NCBI GenBank assembly: GCA_964410485.1
Contig: CAYPHJ010000008.1
Coordinates: 4,543 to 68,542, forward strand
DNA from: CAYPHJ01 sp964410485
GTDB taxonomy: Bacteria; Desulfobacterota; Binatia; UBA9968
Direction of reading: 5' to 3'
Length of the DNA stretch: 64,000 nt
Shown here: positions 51,740 to 59,748 of the stretch, one piece after another
Numbering within the stretch: the first letter of the stretch is position 1
Layout: every line of letters starts with the position of its first letter
Notes under the pieces: generated by a model
The model's database searches: none
What the model was told of the DNA's origin: nothing
Seen by the model: only the letters and a program-made list of their open reading frames with translations
Position numbers and translations under genes: made by a program

Positions 51740-52759
51740 ATGCCTTTGCCGCAGAGCTTCAAAGCGATGGTCGTCAGCGAATCACCCGATAAGACGTTCA
51801 CTAGAGAAATCAAACAGGTGAATTTTTCGGAATTGCCAGCGGGCGAGCTGGTGATCGAGGTCAAATACTCGTCGTTAAACTATAAAGACGCGCTCTCCGC
51901 GACGGGCCACAAAGGTGTGACGAGAAAGTATCCGCACATACCGGGTATCGACGCTGCCGGAGTAGTTGGCACCAGCACGACGTCGCAGTTCGCGGTGGGA
52001 GAGCAGGTGATCGTCACTGGATTTGATCTGGGGGTGAATACCTTTGGCGGGTTTGGCCAATACATCAGCGTACCGGCCTCGTGGGCGGTAAAACTGCCGC
52101 ACGGTTTGTCGCTCAGAGATAGCATGGCGCTGGGCACGGCAGGCTTCACCTCCGCTCTATGCGTCACGCGGCTTCTCGCCTACGGGTTGACAAAAGAGCA
52201 GGGGGAAGTGCTCGTTACCGGCGCAACGGGCGGCGTGGGAAGCATCGCCGTGGCCCTTCTCGCAATGCTGGGTTTTCATGTGGTTGCCGCGACTGGAAAA
52301 GCCACTGAAAAAACGTTTCTCGAGCGACTCGGCGCCAAAGCGGTGATCTCGCGTGAAGAAGTCAACGACTCCTCGGGACGACCGCTGCAAAAGCCACGCT
52401 GGGCCGGCGTTGTCGACACTGTCGGAGGTAATATTCTCGCGACCGCGATCAAATCGGTGAAATACGGAGGGCTGGTCGCCGCGTGTGGTAATGCAATGTC
52501 GGGCGATCTGAATATTACTGTCTATCCGTTTATCTTGAGGGGAGTGAGTCTTTTGGGGGTGGATTCGGTCGAGATTCCCATGAATACAAGGCAACGGGTT
52601 TGGCAAAAGCTCGCGACCGATTGGAAGTTGGATTTCTCCAGCGAGGTGGTAACCGAATGTTCGCTGCAAGAATCAATTCCAAAGATCGACGAAATTCTGC
52701 GCGGCGCTATTCGCGGGCGCGTCGTGGTGAATGTAGCCGGGCTGGGTGCAACCCGATGA
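51740..52759 (+). CDS. acuI: Acrylyl-CoA reductase-type quinone oxidoreductase (AcuI/YhdH family)
   Basis: 339 aa with AAGGAGAG before ATG 51740. It is an MDR-type dehydrogenase of the YhdH/AcuI group: YSSLNYKDALSATG, the GIDAAGVV segment, and the nucleotide-binding VTGATGGVGSIAVALLAMLG (about 152-171). These enzymes lack zinc and use NADPH to reduce acrylyl-CoA to propionyl-CoA. Its divergent neighbour is the methylcitrate operon, which consumes propionyl-CoA, so the role fits. Other quinone or enoyl substrates remain possible. Confidence 0.88.
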   Translation: MPLPQSFKAMVVSESPDKTFTREIKQVNFSELPAGELVIEVKYSSLNYKDALSATGHKGVTRKYPHIPGIDAAGVVGTSTTSQFAVGEQVIVTGFDLGVNTFGGFGQYISVPASWAVKLPHGLSLRDSMALGTAGFTSALCVTRLLAYGLTKEQGEVLVTGATGGVGSIAVALLAMLGFHVVAATGKATEKTFLERLGAKAVISREEVNDSSGRPLQKPRWAGVVDTVGGNILATAIKSVKYGGLVAACGNAMSGDLNITVYPFILRGVSLLGVDSVEIPMNTRQRVWQKLATDWKLDFSSEVVTECSLQESIPKIDEILRGAIRGRVVVNVAGLGATR

Positions 52760-52762
52760 GTC

Positions 52763-52830
52763 GTTCAACGTTCAATGTTCAAACGTTCAAGGTTTGGATA
52801 CTTTAAACCTCGAACGCGGAAACCTTGAAC
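52763..52830. repeat. GTTCAAn/TTGAAC iterated repeat
   Basis: Left arm GTTCAACGTTCAATGTTCAA with AACGTTCAAGG, right arm TTTAAACCTCGAACGCGGAA with CCTTGAAC, starting 3 bp after the acuI-like stop. Complementary arms suggest a hairpin between two plus-strand genes. Confidence 0.75.
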
Positions 52831-52855
52831 TAGAGAAGTCAAGACGCCCAATTCT

Positions 52856-55258
52856 ATGTCGAACCAAGCCAACGAGAATCAGCCGGAAGCGCTGAGTCAT
52901 CTCAGGGTGGTGGAATTAGGGGAGATTTCGGCTTCCTATGCCACGCGTTGTCTCGCCGATCTTGGCGCCGATGTGATCAAGGTCGAGCCGCCCGGCGGCG
53001 ATGCCAGCAGGTGGTTGCCGCCTTTTGCCGGAAACATTGAACATCCTGAACGGAGTCTTACGTTTATTAACGCTAACACGAACAAGCGAAGCATCGTTCT
53101 CGATTTGGCAGCCAATCCCGAAGACCGCGAGTTGTTCGACAAGCTGCTTGCAACCGCGCAGCTTTTGGTCGAGGCAACGCCGTTCGGGTACTTGGAAGGA
53201 TGCGGCCTGAACGAGGCAGAGTTGCGCGCTCGATTTCCGGCATTGGTCATCGTGTCGATGACTCCTTTCGGCCGCACAGGGCCTTATCGCAACTACAAAG
53301 GCAGCGATGCCATCGCCAACGCCGCTGGCGGATTTCTCTACGGGCAGGGGGACGACACCAAAGGACAATGCACGGCGCCAAGCCATCTGGCGTATCAAGT
53401 GGCGGCGTGTCTGGCGGCGGCGCTGGGATTAGCCGCTGTGCGTCACGCGAGGGAAACCGGCTCGGGGCAGCGGATTGATATTTCTCTTCAGGAAGCGCTC
53501 ACCTTCACTAACAGCAGCTCTATTGCTCGGTACGTCGGAGAGAATCGCCTGGAGCGGCGGCCGGGGAGCAAAGATTATGCGGGTGCCGGCACCAACATCT
53601 ATCGCTGCAAGGACGGACGCTACGTTCATTTTACCGCTAACATGCCGCATATGTGGCGGGAGTTTGCGCAAAACTGGATGGAGGGGGGACGCTTATCAGC
53701 GCCCGAATGGGAAAATCCCAAATACCGCGCCACGCACGCACAAGAGGTCTCAACGGCCTTCGCGGAGTTTATCGGCCAGTTTACCGCCGAAGAATTCGTG
53801 GCTGAAGCCCAGCGGCGGCATCTCGCCGCCGCGCCACTCAACAGTGTCGGCGAGTTTGTTTCCTCAGAGCAGCTGCGCACTCGCCGCTGGCTTCAAGAGA
53901 TCGAGCATCCGGTGATCGGTCGCTACATCGCACCGGGATTTCCCATGAGACTGTCTTTGACACCGTTGCGCATTCGCCGCCCCGCGCCTCTCTTAGGGGA
54001 GCACCGGCAGGAACTCCTGGCGGAGTTACAAGCCGAGGTACGCTCACCCGGGATGGCGATAGTCGATGCTCAGACACACAGGGCAATGTTGGCGGGGCTC
54101 CGGATGGCAGATCTGACCCAGCAATTCGCGGGGCCGCTTGGAACCGAGATTCTCGCCTATTACGGCATGGAAGTGGTCAAGATTGAATCGGGTGTCGTAC
54201 CGAGTAAAGATCGCGAAGCGGCGTCGCACGCCGACATGAACCGCGCAAAGTTGGGCTGCACGATCAATTTGCGCCATCCCGAAGGCAAGGAGCTATTCAG
54301 AAGGCTCGTTGCGTCATCCGATGTCGTGGTCGATAACTTTAGCTCGGGTGTACTGGAACGCCTGGGCTTTGGCTACGAAGTGCTCCAGCAGCTCAATCCC
54401 AGAATCGTCCAGGCGGTTATGCCGGGTTGGGGTTTGTCGGGTCCACTAAAATCGTGGGTGGCCTGGGGTTGGCAGCTTCTCGCCTACACGGGAATCATGA
54501 AACTCTGGGGCTATCCGGACTCGCCGATGGAGAGCCGGTGCAAGGTTGCATGGCCTGACCGCGTGGCTGCGGTGACGATGATACTAGGGGTCCTGGCCGC
54601 GCTGGAGTACCGACAGCGAACGGGGAAAGGACAATTCATCGAGGTTCCCATGCTCGAGGCTCAGGGCGCGCTGATGGGGCCGGCCATTCTCGATTATACG
54701 GTCAATGGTCGGGAATGGGATGCGATGGGCTACGCTGAGGTTTTGGGCGAGCCCTACGCGCCTTACGGCTGCTACCCCTGCCGCGGCGAAGATAATTGGG
54801 TGATCATCGCCTGCCATGGGGATGCCGAATGGCAACAGATGGTCCGGCTCATCGGCAACTCCTGGGCCGCTGACGAAAGATTCGCCACGCACCAAGGCCG
54901 GAAAGAACATGGTGCGGAGCTCGATCTTAAACTTTCAGAGTGGACAGCCAAGCTTATGCCACGCCAGGTTTTTCGTCTTCTTCAGGAAGCTGGTGTCGCG
55001 GCCGGGATACCGCTGTCTGGAGAAGACCTCTTCTACGATATCCACCTGCGTGAGCGGGGCCATATCGTCGAAACGCAAGCCGCCCCCTGGGGTAAACTAG
55101 CCCATCACGGCTTGCCGGGGATTCCCTCGCTATCCGCCGCAGATGCCGCACGCCCTGCACCCTGGATCGGTGCGCACAATGAGAAAGTATTCGGTGAGAT
55201 TCTCGGGCTAAGCACAGATGAGATCGAAAAGTTAAAGAAGAGTGAGGCGATCAAATAG
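52856..55258 (+). CDS. Tandem double CaiB/BaiF CoA-transferase (family III) fusion
   Basis: 800 aa, about twice the family length. The first copy (about 12-395) begins VVELGEISASYATRCLADLGADVIKVEPPGGD and carries MTPFGRTGPYRNYKGSD and GSGQRIDISLQEA. The second copy (about 410-795) has LADLTQQFAGPLGTEILAYYGMEVVKIE-like sequence, VVDNFSSGVLERLGFGYEVL and GKGQFIEVPMLEAQGAL. Family III enzymes move CoA between carboxylic acids through an aspartyl-CoA thioester. In the first copy the aspartate is in RIDISLQEA, while the second has the equivalent Glu in QFIEVPMLEA, so only one half may be catalytic. Sits with crotonases in acyl-CoA metabolism. Confidence 0.92.
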   Translation: MSNQANENQPEALSHLRVVELGEISASYATRCLADLGADVIKVEPPGGDASRWLPPFAGNIEHPERSLTFINANTNKRSIVLDLAANPEDRELFDKLLATAQLLVEATPFGYLEGCGLNEAELRARFPALVIVSMTPFGRTGPYRNYKGSDAIANAAGGFLYGQGDDTKGQCTAPSHLAYQVAACLAAALGLAAVRHARETGSGQRIDISLQEALTFTNSSSIARYVGENRLERRPGSKDYAGAGTNIYRCKDGRYVHFTANMPHMWREFAQNWMEGGRLSAPEWENPKYRATHAQEVSTAFAEFIGQFTAEEFVAEAQRRHLAAAPLNSVGEFVSSEQLRTRRWLQEIEHPVIGRYIAPGFPMRLSLTPLRIRRPAPLLGEHRQELLAELQAEVRSPGMAIVDAQTHRAMLAGLRMADLTQQFAGPLGTEILAYYGMEVVKIESGVVPSKDREAASHADMNRAKLGCTINLRHPEGKELFRRLVASSDVVVDNFSSGVLERLGFGYEVLQQLNPRIVQAVMPGWGLSGPLKSWVAWGWQLLAYTGIMKLWGYPDSPMESRCKVAWPDRVAAVTMILGVLAALEYRQRTGKGQFIEVPMLEAQGALMGPAILDYTVNGREWDAMGYAEVLGEPYAPYGCYPCRGEDNWVIIACHGDAEWQQMVRLIGNSWAADERFATHQGRKEHGAELDLKLSEWTAKLMPRQVFRLLQEAGVAAGIPLSGEDLFYDIHLRERGHIVETQAAPWGKLAHHGLPGIPSLSAADAARPAPWIGAHNEKVFGEILGLSTDEIEKLKKSEAIK

Positions 55259-55260
55259 AG

Positions 55261-55328
55261 GTTCAAAGTTCAAAGGTTCAACGTTCAACCCCCCACCTTG
55301 AGCTTTTGAACTATTGAACCTTGGAACA
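55261..55328. repeat. GTTCAAn/TTGAAC iterated repeat
   Basis: Four left-arm units (GTTCAAAGTTCAAAGGTTCA and ACGTTCAAC) and right-arm CTTTTGAACTATTGAACCTT fill the whole gap between the convergent CaiB-fusion and crotonase genes, ending 3 bp from the crotonase stop. Confidence 0.8.
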
Positions 55329-55330
55329 CC

Positions 55331-56209
55331 TTAGCGCTTTGCGCGCGGGCCGAAGGGCTCGGGTTGAAACGGAGCGTCCCGTGTCTCAAAAAAGGCTTTT
55401 AAGCCGCCTCCTTTCCTCGCTTCCTCTATATGCTGGTTGAACTCTTCGTCCTTCGTGAAACGGGCCATTGCCGAGAGTTCGGAATTTAACAGCCAGGCTT
55501 TCCGAAGCCCCATCATCTCCAATCCCAATCGCGAGATATGCAGATTGACCTTGACGGTTTCTGGCGGGACAAGCGCGACCCGCTCGACAAAACAAAAACA
55601 TTCATCAATTAGCCTGTCCCGGGGTACAACCTGGTTTACCAGCCCGATTCGAAGCGCTTCTTGAGCGTCGATATGATCGCCGGTCAGAGCATAGCGCAAA
55701 GCATTTTTGAATCCGGCGAGCATCACCCAGACGAAATCCGTGCCGGCAGCGTGACGGATTTGCGGCTGCCCGAAGACCGCGTCGTCCGCCGCGTAAGTCA
55801 GATGACAAGTCAGCGCGAGCCATGAAGCCATGCCGAGACACCAGCCGCTCACGGCTCCAATGATGGGCTTGGGATATTCCCAGCGGTAGATTTGCCGTTC
55901 AAGGAAACTCTTGCGGTCGTGATCGCGGGCGCTGTCATACTCGTAGACCAAAGATGAATTCTCGGGAATGCCGTACGGCCAGGCCGTGGAACGAGTATCG
56001 CCGCTAATATCTTCGCCGGCAGAAAACACCCCGCGCGCGCCGGTTATAACCACGGCACGAATCTCTGCATCGATCCTTGCCTCTTCGAGCGCCGCATCGA
56101 GTTCATTTAACAACTCTTCGTTAAGCGCGTTCAAAACGTCGGGTCGGTTAAGCGTGATGAGCACGCCCCGGCGCTGCTTTTCATAAAGAATGGTCTGATA
56201 GTTAGACAT
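55331..56209 (-). CDS. Enoyl-CoA hydratase/isomerase (crotonase) family protein 1
   Basis: 292 aa from ATG 56209, preceded by AGGAGTGAAT; the longer reading is not conserved. Crotonase fold with RRGVLITLNRPDVLNALNEELL, the oxyanion-hole segments ITGARGVFSAGEDI (about 67-80) and AVSGWCLGMASWLALTCHL, and ALTGDHIDAQEALRIGLVNQVV. Catalytic Glu positions of hydratases are not clearly kept (FGQPQIRHAAGTDF), so hydratase versus other crotonase chemistry is undecided. It is a paralogue of the next gene (about half of residues shared by eye), indicating local duplication. Confidence 0.9.
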   Translation of the reverse strand: MSNYQTILYEKQRRGVLITLNRPDVLNALNEELLNELDAALEEARIDAEIRAVVITGARGVFSAGEDISGDTRSTAWPYGIPENSSLVYEYDSARDHDRKSFLERQIYRWEYPKPIIGAVSGWCLGMASWLALTCHLTYAADDAVFGQPQIRHAAGTDFVWVMLAGFKNALRYALTGDHIDAQEALRIGLVNQVVPRDRLIDECFCFVERVALVPPETVKVNLHISRLGLEMMGLRKAWLLNSELSAMARFTKDEEFNQHIEEARKGGGLKAFFETRDAPFQPEPFGPRAKR

Positions 56210-56238
56210 ATTCACTCCTAAGCGTGAGTAGTCGGTCG

Positions 56239-56331
56239 GTTCCAACGGGTCCAGCCGTTCCAGCCGTCTCAGCCGTCTTTTCGGAGTTCAAACAATTGGA
56301 ACGGTTAAAACTGTTGGGACGGCTGGAACAT
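56239..56331. repeat. 9-bp GTTCCAGCC units in paired arms
   Basis: Left arm of four 9-mers (GTTCCAACG, GGTCCAGCC, GTTCCAGCC, GTCTCAGCC) and right arm of four complementary 9-mers (TTGGAACGG, TTAAAACTG, TTGGGACGG, CTGGAACAT), separated by about 20 bp, between the two crotonase genes. Same unit as at 5241 and 62971. Confidence 0.8.
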
Positions 56332-56336
56332 GTCGC

Positions 56337-57212
56337 CTAGCTCTTCTTTGCCCTTGGGCCGAATGGCTCCGGTTGAAACGGTCCGTCGCGCATTTGCAAA
56401 TAGGTGCGAATTCCCTCATTGGCCCGGGCCTCGTCCAGCGGCTTGCGATACTCTTCGCGAAGAAGCACATGGGCCGGAACCGAAAGCTGGTTGTCCAATA
56501 AGAGCGCGTCCCGCATCCCCATCATTTCAAGACCGAGCGTGGCAATTGCCAGGTTAATTTTGACGGTCTCGGGTGGTACAAGCGCGATCCGCTCCACGAT
56601 CCGGAAGCATTCGTCCAGCAACTCATCGGGGCGGACAACTTTGTTGACCAGACCAATTCGCAGTGCCTCATGCGCGTCGATATGGTCGCCGGTGAGCCCA
56701 TAGCGCAAAGCGTTTTTGAAGCCTGCAAGAAGTGTCCACATGAAGCTCGTGTTGGATCCGTGACGCACTTCGGGTTGAGCGAATACCGCTTGGTCAGATG
56801 CAATTGTAATGTGCGTGAACAGAGCAAGCCAGGAACCGGCGCCCATGGTCCATCCGTTAATGGCTCCAATGATCGGTTTGCCGAATTCCCATAAACGGAG
56901 GAAACGCCGATCGTCATGGCGCCAAGAGTCGATCAGTTGTGCCGCGCTCTGTCCCGGCGCCATGCCATAGGGCCAGACTTTCTCCCTTCGCCGGCCGGGT
57001 TGGTTACCTTGATCCATACCCGCGGAAAAAGCTCGGCCCGCGCCGGTCAGAACTACGGCCCGGATCTCGTGGTCTTTTTCCACCTCGTCGAGGGCTTCGT
57101 GCAGCTCCTTGATCATGCTCCTGCTGATGGCGTTCATCGCTTCCGGCCGGTTAAGCGTAATGAGCACGCCGCGGCGCTGCTTGTCGTAAAGGATTTCTTT
57201 ATACTCCGGCAT
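56337..57212 (-). CDS. Enoyl-CoA hydratase/isomerase (crotonase) family protein 2
   Basis: 291 aa, AAGGAG upstream of ATG 57212. Shares with the previous gene the start KQRRGVLITLNRPEAMNAIS, oxyanion-hole VLTGAGRAFSAGMDQG and AINGWTMGAGSWLALFTHI, then FAQPEVRHGSNTSFMWTLLAG and GLTGDHIDAHEALRIGLVNKVV. Transcribed before paralogue 1 on the minus strand, with only the repeat array between them. Ends in a basic GPRAKKS tail. Substrate unknown; the neighbouring CaiB fusion suggests CoA-thioester catabolism. Confidence 0.9.
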   Translation of the reverse strand: MPEYKEILYDKQRRGVLITLNRPEAMNAISRSMIKELHEALDEVEKDHEIRAVVLTGAGRAFSAGMDQGNQPGRRREKVWPYGMAPGQSAAQLIDSWRHDDRRFLRLWEFGKPIIGAINGWTMGAGSWLALFTHITIASDQAVFAQPEVRHGSNTSFMWTLLAGFKNALRYGLTGDHIDAHEALRIGLVNKVVRPDELLDECFRIVERIALVPPETVKINLAIATLGLEMMGMRDALLLDNQLSVPAHVLLREEYRKPLDEARANEGIRTYLQMRDGPFQPEPFGPRAKKS

Positions 57213-57284
57213 CCCTTCTCCTTTGCCTCGCGTGTATTCTTCCCGCTGTGAAGCTGTGTCGCAATAGCCATTTACCCCGTAGTG

Positions 57285-57446
57285 TCATCCTGAACTGTTC
57301 GACAACAGCTTTTTTTCTTCGGCGACCCAGGCGCTGCCGTTGGTTGCGCTGATGGAGCTGAGGCCGAGCCGGATCTTTTGCTGAGCCCAGGACCGGGCAG
57401 GAGAAAAGAGCAGCAAGCGACCGCTGGGGATTGTTTCATAAAGCAT
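57285..57446 (-). pseudogene. Remnant of an NMT1-type ABC substrate-binding protein N-terminus
   Basis: A 53-codon frame from ATG 57446 contains IRLGLSSISATNGSAWVAEE, close to the first strand and helix of NitT/TauT (NMT1) solute-binding proteins. It is preceded by a poor, possibly frameshifted signal peptide, and ends in a stop soon afterwards (KKLLSNSSG). The remaining 280-plus residues of the family are missing. The break coincides with TCATCCTGAACTGTTCGACA, similar to a common dispersed repeat, which suggests repeat-mediated truncation. The rest of the gap between the crotonase and cupin genes shows nothing. Confidence 0.45.
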
Positions 57447-57543
57447 ACCCTCCAGATAACGCGATCGAAGTGGAAGTCACGTTATGCAAAAGAGTTCACC
57501 CGCGTCAAGCATTGAATGTGGACCGCTCGATCGCGAGCGCTTC

Positions 57544-57873
57544 CTATTCCAAATGGATAAAGGCGCGTACCCAGTCTTTGGAGTGAGCGATGTGACCCCG
57601 GCCGGTCACATCCTCAGCGAGAAATACATCGCCGGGCCCGAAGGTCATGCGCGTTCCATCGCCCAAGACGATCTCTACGAAACCGGCAAGCGTCACAACC
57701 CATTGGCGCCTCGGCGCGGGGTGCCAATCCGCGATATGTGGACTGGGCTGCTTTCGAAGCACCAGAGCTTTGACTGGATGAACACTCTCGAACAGCGCTG
57801 ATGCCTCGCAGCGCTCCATGTCTTCGAAGTGCGACTCCCCGTCCGCGCCGGTAAACAGGCGATAAACCTTCAT
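57544..57873 (-). CDS. Small cupin-domain protein
   Basis: 109 aa with GGAGGATCCC before ATG 57873. One cupin barrel: HIADWHPAPRRQWVVTLAGFVEI, then FGPGDVFLAEDVTGRGHIAH. The first metal motif, which normally has H-x-H-x(3,4)-E, reads WHPAPRRQ here and the Glu position is Val or Gln, so metal binding is doubtful, though the distal His in GRGHIAH is present. It may be a metal-free binding or isomerase cupin. It is the first gene of its strand block and lies divergent from the AI-2E-type permease. Confidence 0.85.
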   Translation of the reverse strand: MKVYRLFTGADGESHFEDMERCEASALFESVHPVKALVLRKQPSPHIADWHPAPRRQWVVTLAGFVEIVLGDGTRMTFGPGDVFLAEDVTGRGHIAHSKDWVRAFIHLE

Positions 57874-58059
57874 TTAGGGATCCTCCGTACGTGAAGTAGC
57901 GCATTCATACCATCAAACCTGCGCAAATACATTGAGGGCCGTATAGAACGGAGTGGGCGGACATTAAGCCGGCAGTCACCTTGTTCGGCCGCCGTTTCAT
58001 TCGTAAGCTATTCTACAGGTAAGGACGTTTGCCGGATCACCCGGCGTAAGCTTGGCTAT

Positions 58060-59169
58060 ATGGCAGAGAAAAACACAAACCTGGAAGCGCGCGAGCATCA
58101 TCCGGCGGCGGAGCCCTCCCTCTTTAACGCGGGGGTGCGACAAACACGGCTCCTTTTACTGGCGGTTTTTGTCGGATCGGTCTTGTTGTTTCTCTGGCAG
58201 GCAATGACCGTGTTGCTGCTGCTCTTCGCAGGCACCCTGGTTGCTGTCGGATTGCGGTTTCTGAGCGACAGCGTCAGTCGGTTCACCAGAATTCCCCCTC
58301 GGTGGTCACTTACGATAGTTCTATTGCTGATCATCACCGGCAGTGGCGTTGGCTTCGCGTTCGCGGCGCCTGCCGCATGGGAGCAGTTTAGGGAGTTCAC
58401 AGAAGGGCTGGAGGGATCGGTCAAACATCTCGAAGATACCCTGCGCGAGACGCAATGGGGAAAGTGGTTGCTCGAACAGGTATCCCATGCCGAAGACATG
58501 GCGGAGAATGTGCCGAATTTGTGGCCGCGAGTCGCCGATGTGTTTGGCACGACCTTTGTCGCCATCGCTGCTTTTTTTCTCACATTAGTGGTGGGTATAT
58601 TCCTCGCCTATAATCCGGAGCTTTACATCTCGGGTTTTTTACGCTTGGTGCCCAAAAATAAGCGGGCTCGGACCAGCCAGATTCTCACTGAATTGGGACA
58701 CACATTGCGCTGGTGGATTGTCGGCCAGCTTATTTCCATGGTGGTTCTCTTTCTCACCACCTGGTTGATGCTTTGGCTTCTGGGTGTGCCGTTGGCGTTC
58801 CCTCTGGGCTTACTGACAGGCCTCCTTACCTTCGTTCCCTATTTAGGACCACTGATCGCTCTGATTCCGATACTGCTAATAGCCTTTGTTGAGAGCCCGA
58901 CCCTGGCACTCTGGGTCCTGGCGCTTTACCTCGTTATCCAAAACCTCGAATCAAATGTCCTGATGCCCATCATTTTCAGCAAAACAGTGCACCTTCCGCC
59001 GGTGTTGACACTCATCGCGCAGCTTCTCCTTGGCGGAATGTTCGGTTTTGTCGGAATCCTGCTCGCTACACCTCTGATGGCGACGGCAATGGTTGTTGTG
59101 AAGATGGTTTATGTCGAGGATGTCATCGGTGACGACCTCGGCAGACCGGTCAAGGAGTTGCCGGAATAG
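58060..59169 (+). CDS. AI-2E family (YdiK/TqsA-like) membrane permease
   Basis: 369 aa with seven or eight transmembrane helices. The region VGIFLAYNPELYISGFLRLVP with its following helical domain and the LLTGLLTFVPYLGPLIALIP, PIIFSKTVHLPPVLTLIAQLLLGG and GILLATPLMATAMVVV segments are diagnostic of PF01594. Members export autoinducer-2 or act as Na+/H+ or other exporters; the substrate is uncertain. An acidic N-terminus of about 25 residues precedes the first helix. It runs 13 bp into the DoxX-like gene, so the two are probably co-transcribed. Confidence 0.93.
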   Translation: MAEKNTNLEAREHHPAAEPSLFNAGVRQTRLLLLAVFVGSVLLFLWQAMTVLLLLFAGTLVAVGLRFLSDSVSRFTRIPPRWSLTIVLLLIITGSGVGFAFAAPAAWEQFREFTEGLEGSVKHLEDTLRETQWGKWLLEQVSHAEDMAENVPNLWPRVADVFGTTFVAIAAFFLTLVVGIFLAYNPELYISGFLRLVPKNKRARTSQILTELGHTLRWWIVGQLISMVVLFLTTWLMLWLLGVPLAFPLGLLTGLLTFVPYLGPLIALIPILLIAFVESPTLALWVLALYLVIQNLESNVLMPIIFSKTVHLPPVLTLIAQLLLGGMFGFVGILLATPLMATAMVVVKMVYVEDVIGDDLGRPVKELPE

Positions 59170-59182
59170 ACCCGGGCTTAAT

Positions 59183-59683
59183 GTGAAGCAGCTGCGCAAC
59201 TATTTCGACTTTGTCGATGTTCGGCTTACAAGCTGGATGGCCAGATATGGCATTTTGCTTTTACGCGTTAGCCTGGGTGTGGTGTTTTTCTGGTTTGGCG
59301 TTTTGAAGTTTTTTCCCGGCCTCAGCCCGGCAGACGACTTGGCAAGCCGGACCATCAGTGTGCTGACGTTCGGCCGAGTTTCTCCCGCGATCTCTCTCCC
59401 CGTTCTCGCGCTATGGGAATGTTTGATCGGGTTAGGGCTCATTTTCGGCGTGTTCATGCGTGCAACCCTATTTTTGCTTTGGCTTCAGATGCTGGGTACC
59501 ATCACGCCGATCTTCCTTTTCCCTGAGCAAGTGTTCCATCGCATCCCGTATGCGCCCACATTGGAAGGTCAATACATCGTCAAGAATATGGTGCTGATTA
59601 GCGCAGGCATCGTGATTGGCGCTACCGTGCGCGGCGGCAAAGTCGTGCCGGAACCGTCGCCAGGACAAAGGAGGTCCGTCTAG
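59183..59683 (+). CDS. DoxX-like small membrane protein
   Basis: About 166 aa from GTG 59183, 13 bp after the AI-2E stop; longer readings overlap the upstream gene and add a charged, non-membrane lead. Four membrane helices are visible: GILLLRVSLGVVFFWFGVLKF near 20-40, ISLPVLALWECLIGLGLIFG, ATLFLLWLQMLGTITPIFLF and MVLISAGIVIGATV. The W-F-G-x-L-K-F pattern after helix 1 and the acidic residue in helix 2 (WECLIG) are common in DoxX/DUF417 proteins. Role in redox or quinone-linked membrane processes is only a family inference. The start codon is not certain. Confidence 0.8.
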   Translation: MKQLRNYFDFVDVRLTSWMARYGILLLRVSLGVVFFWFGVLKFFPGLSPADDLASRTISVLTFGRVSPAISLPVLALWECLIGLGLIFGVFMRATLFLLWLQMLGTITPIFLFPEQVFHRIPYAPTLEGQYIVKNMVLISAGIVIGATVRGGKVVPEPSPGQRRSV

Positions 59684-59748
59684 GCTAACCGGTCGTCCCG
59701 TGATTCCGATTATAAAAAATCATAGTTGAGGCGTGGGGCTGTTCAAAT

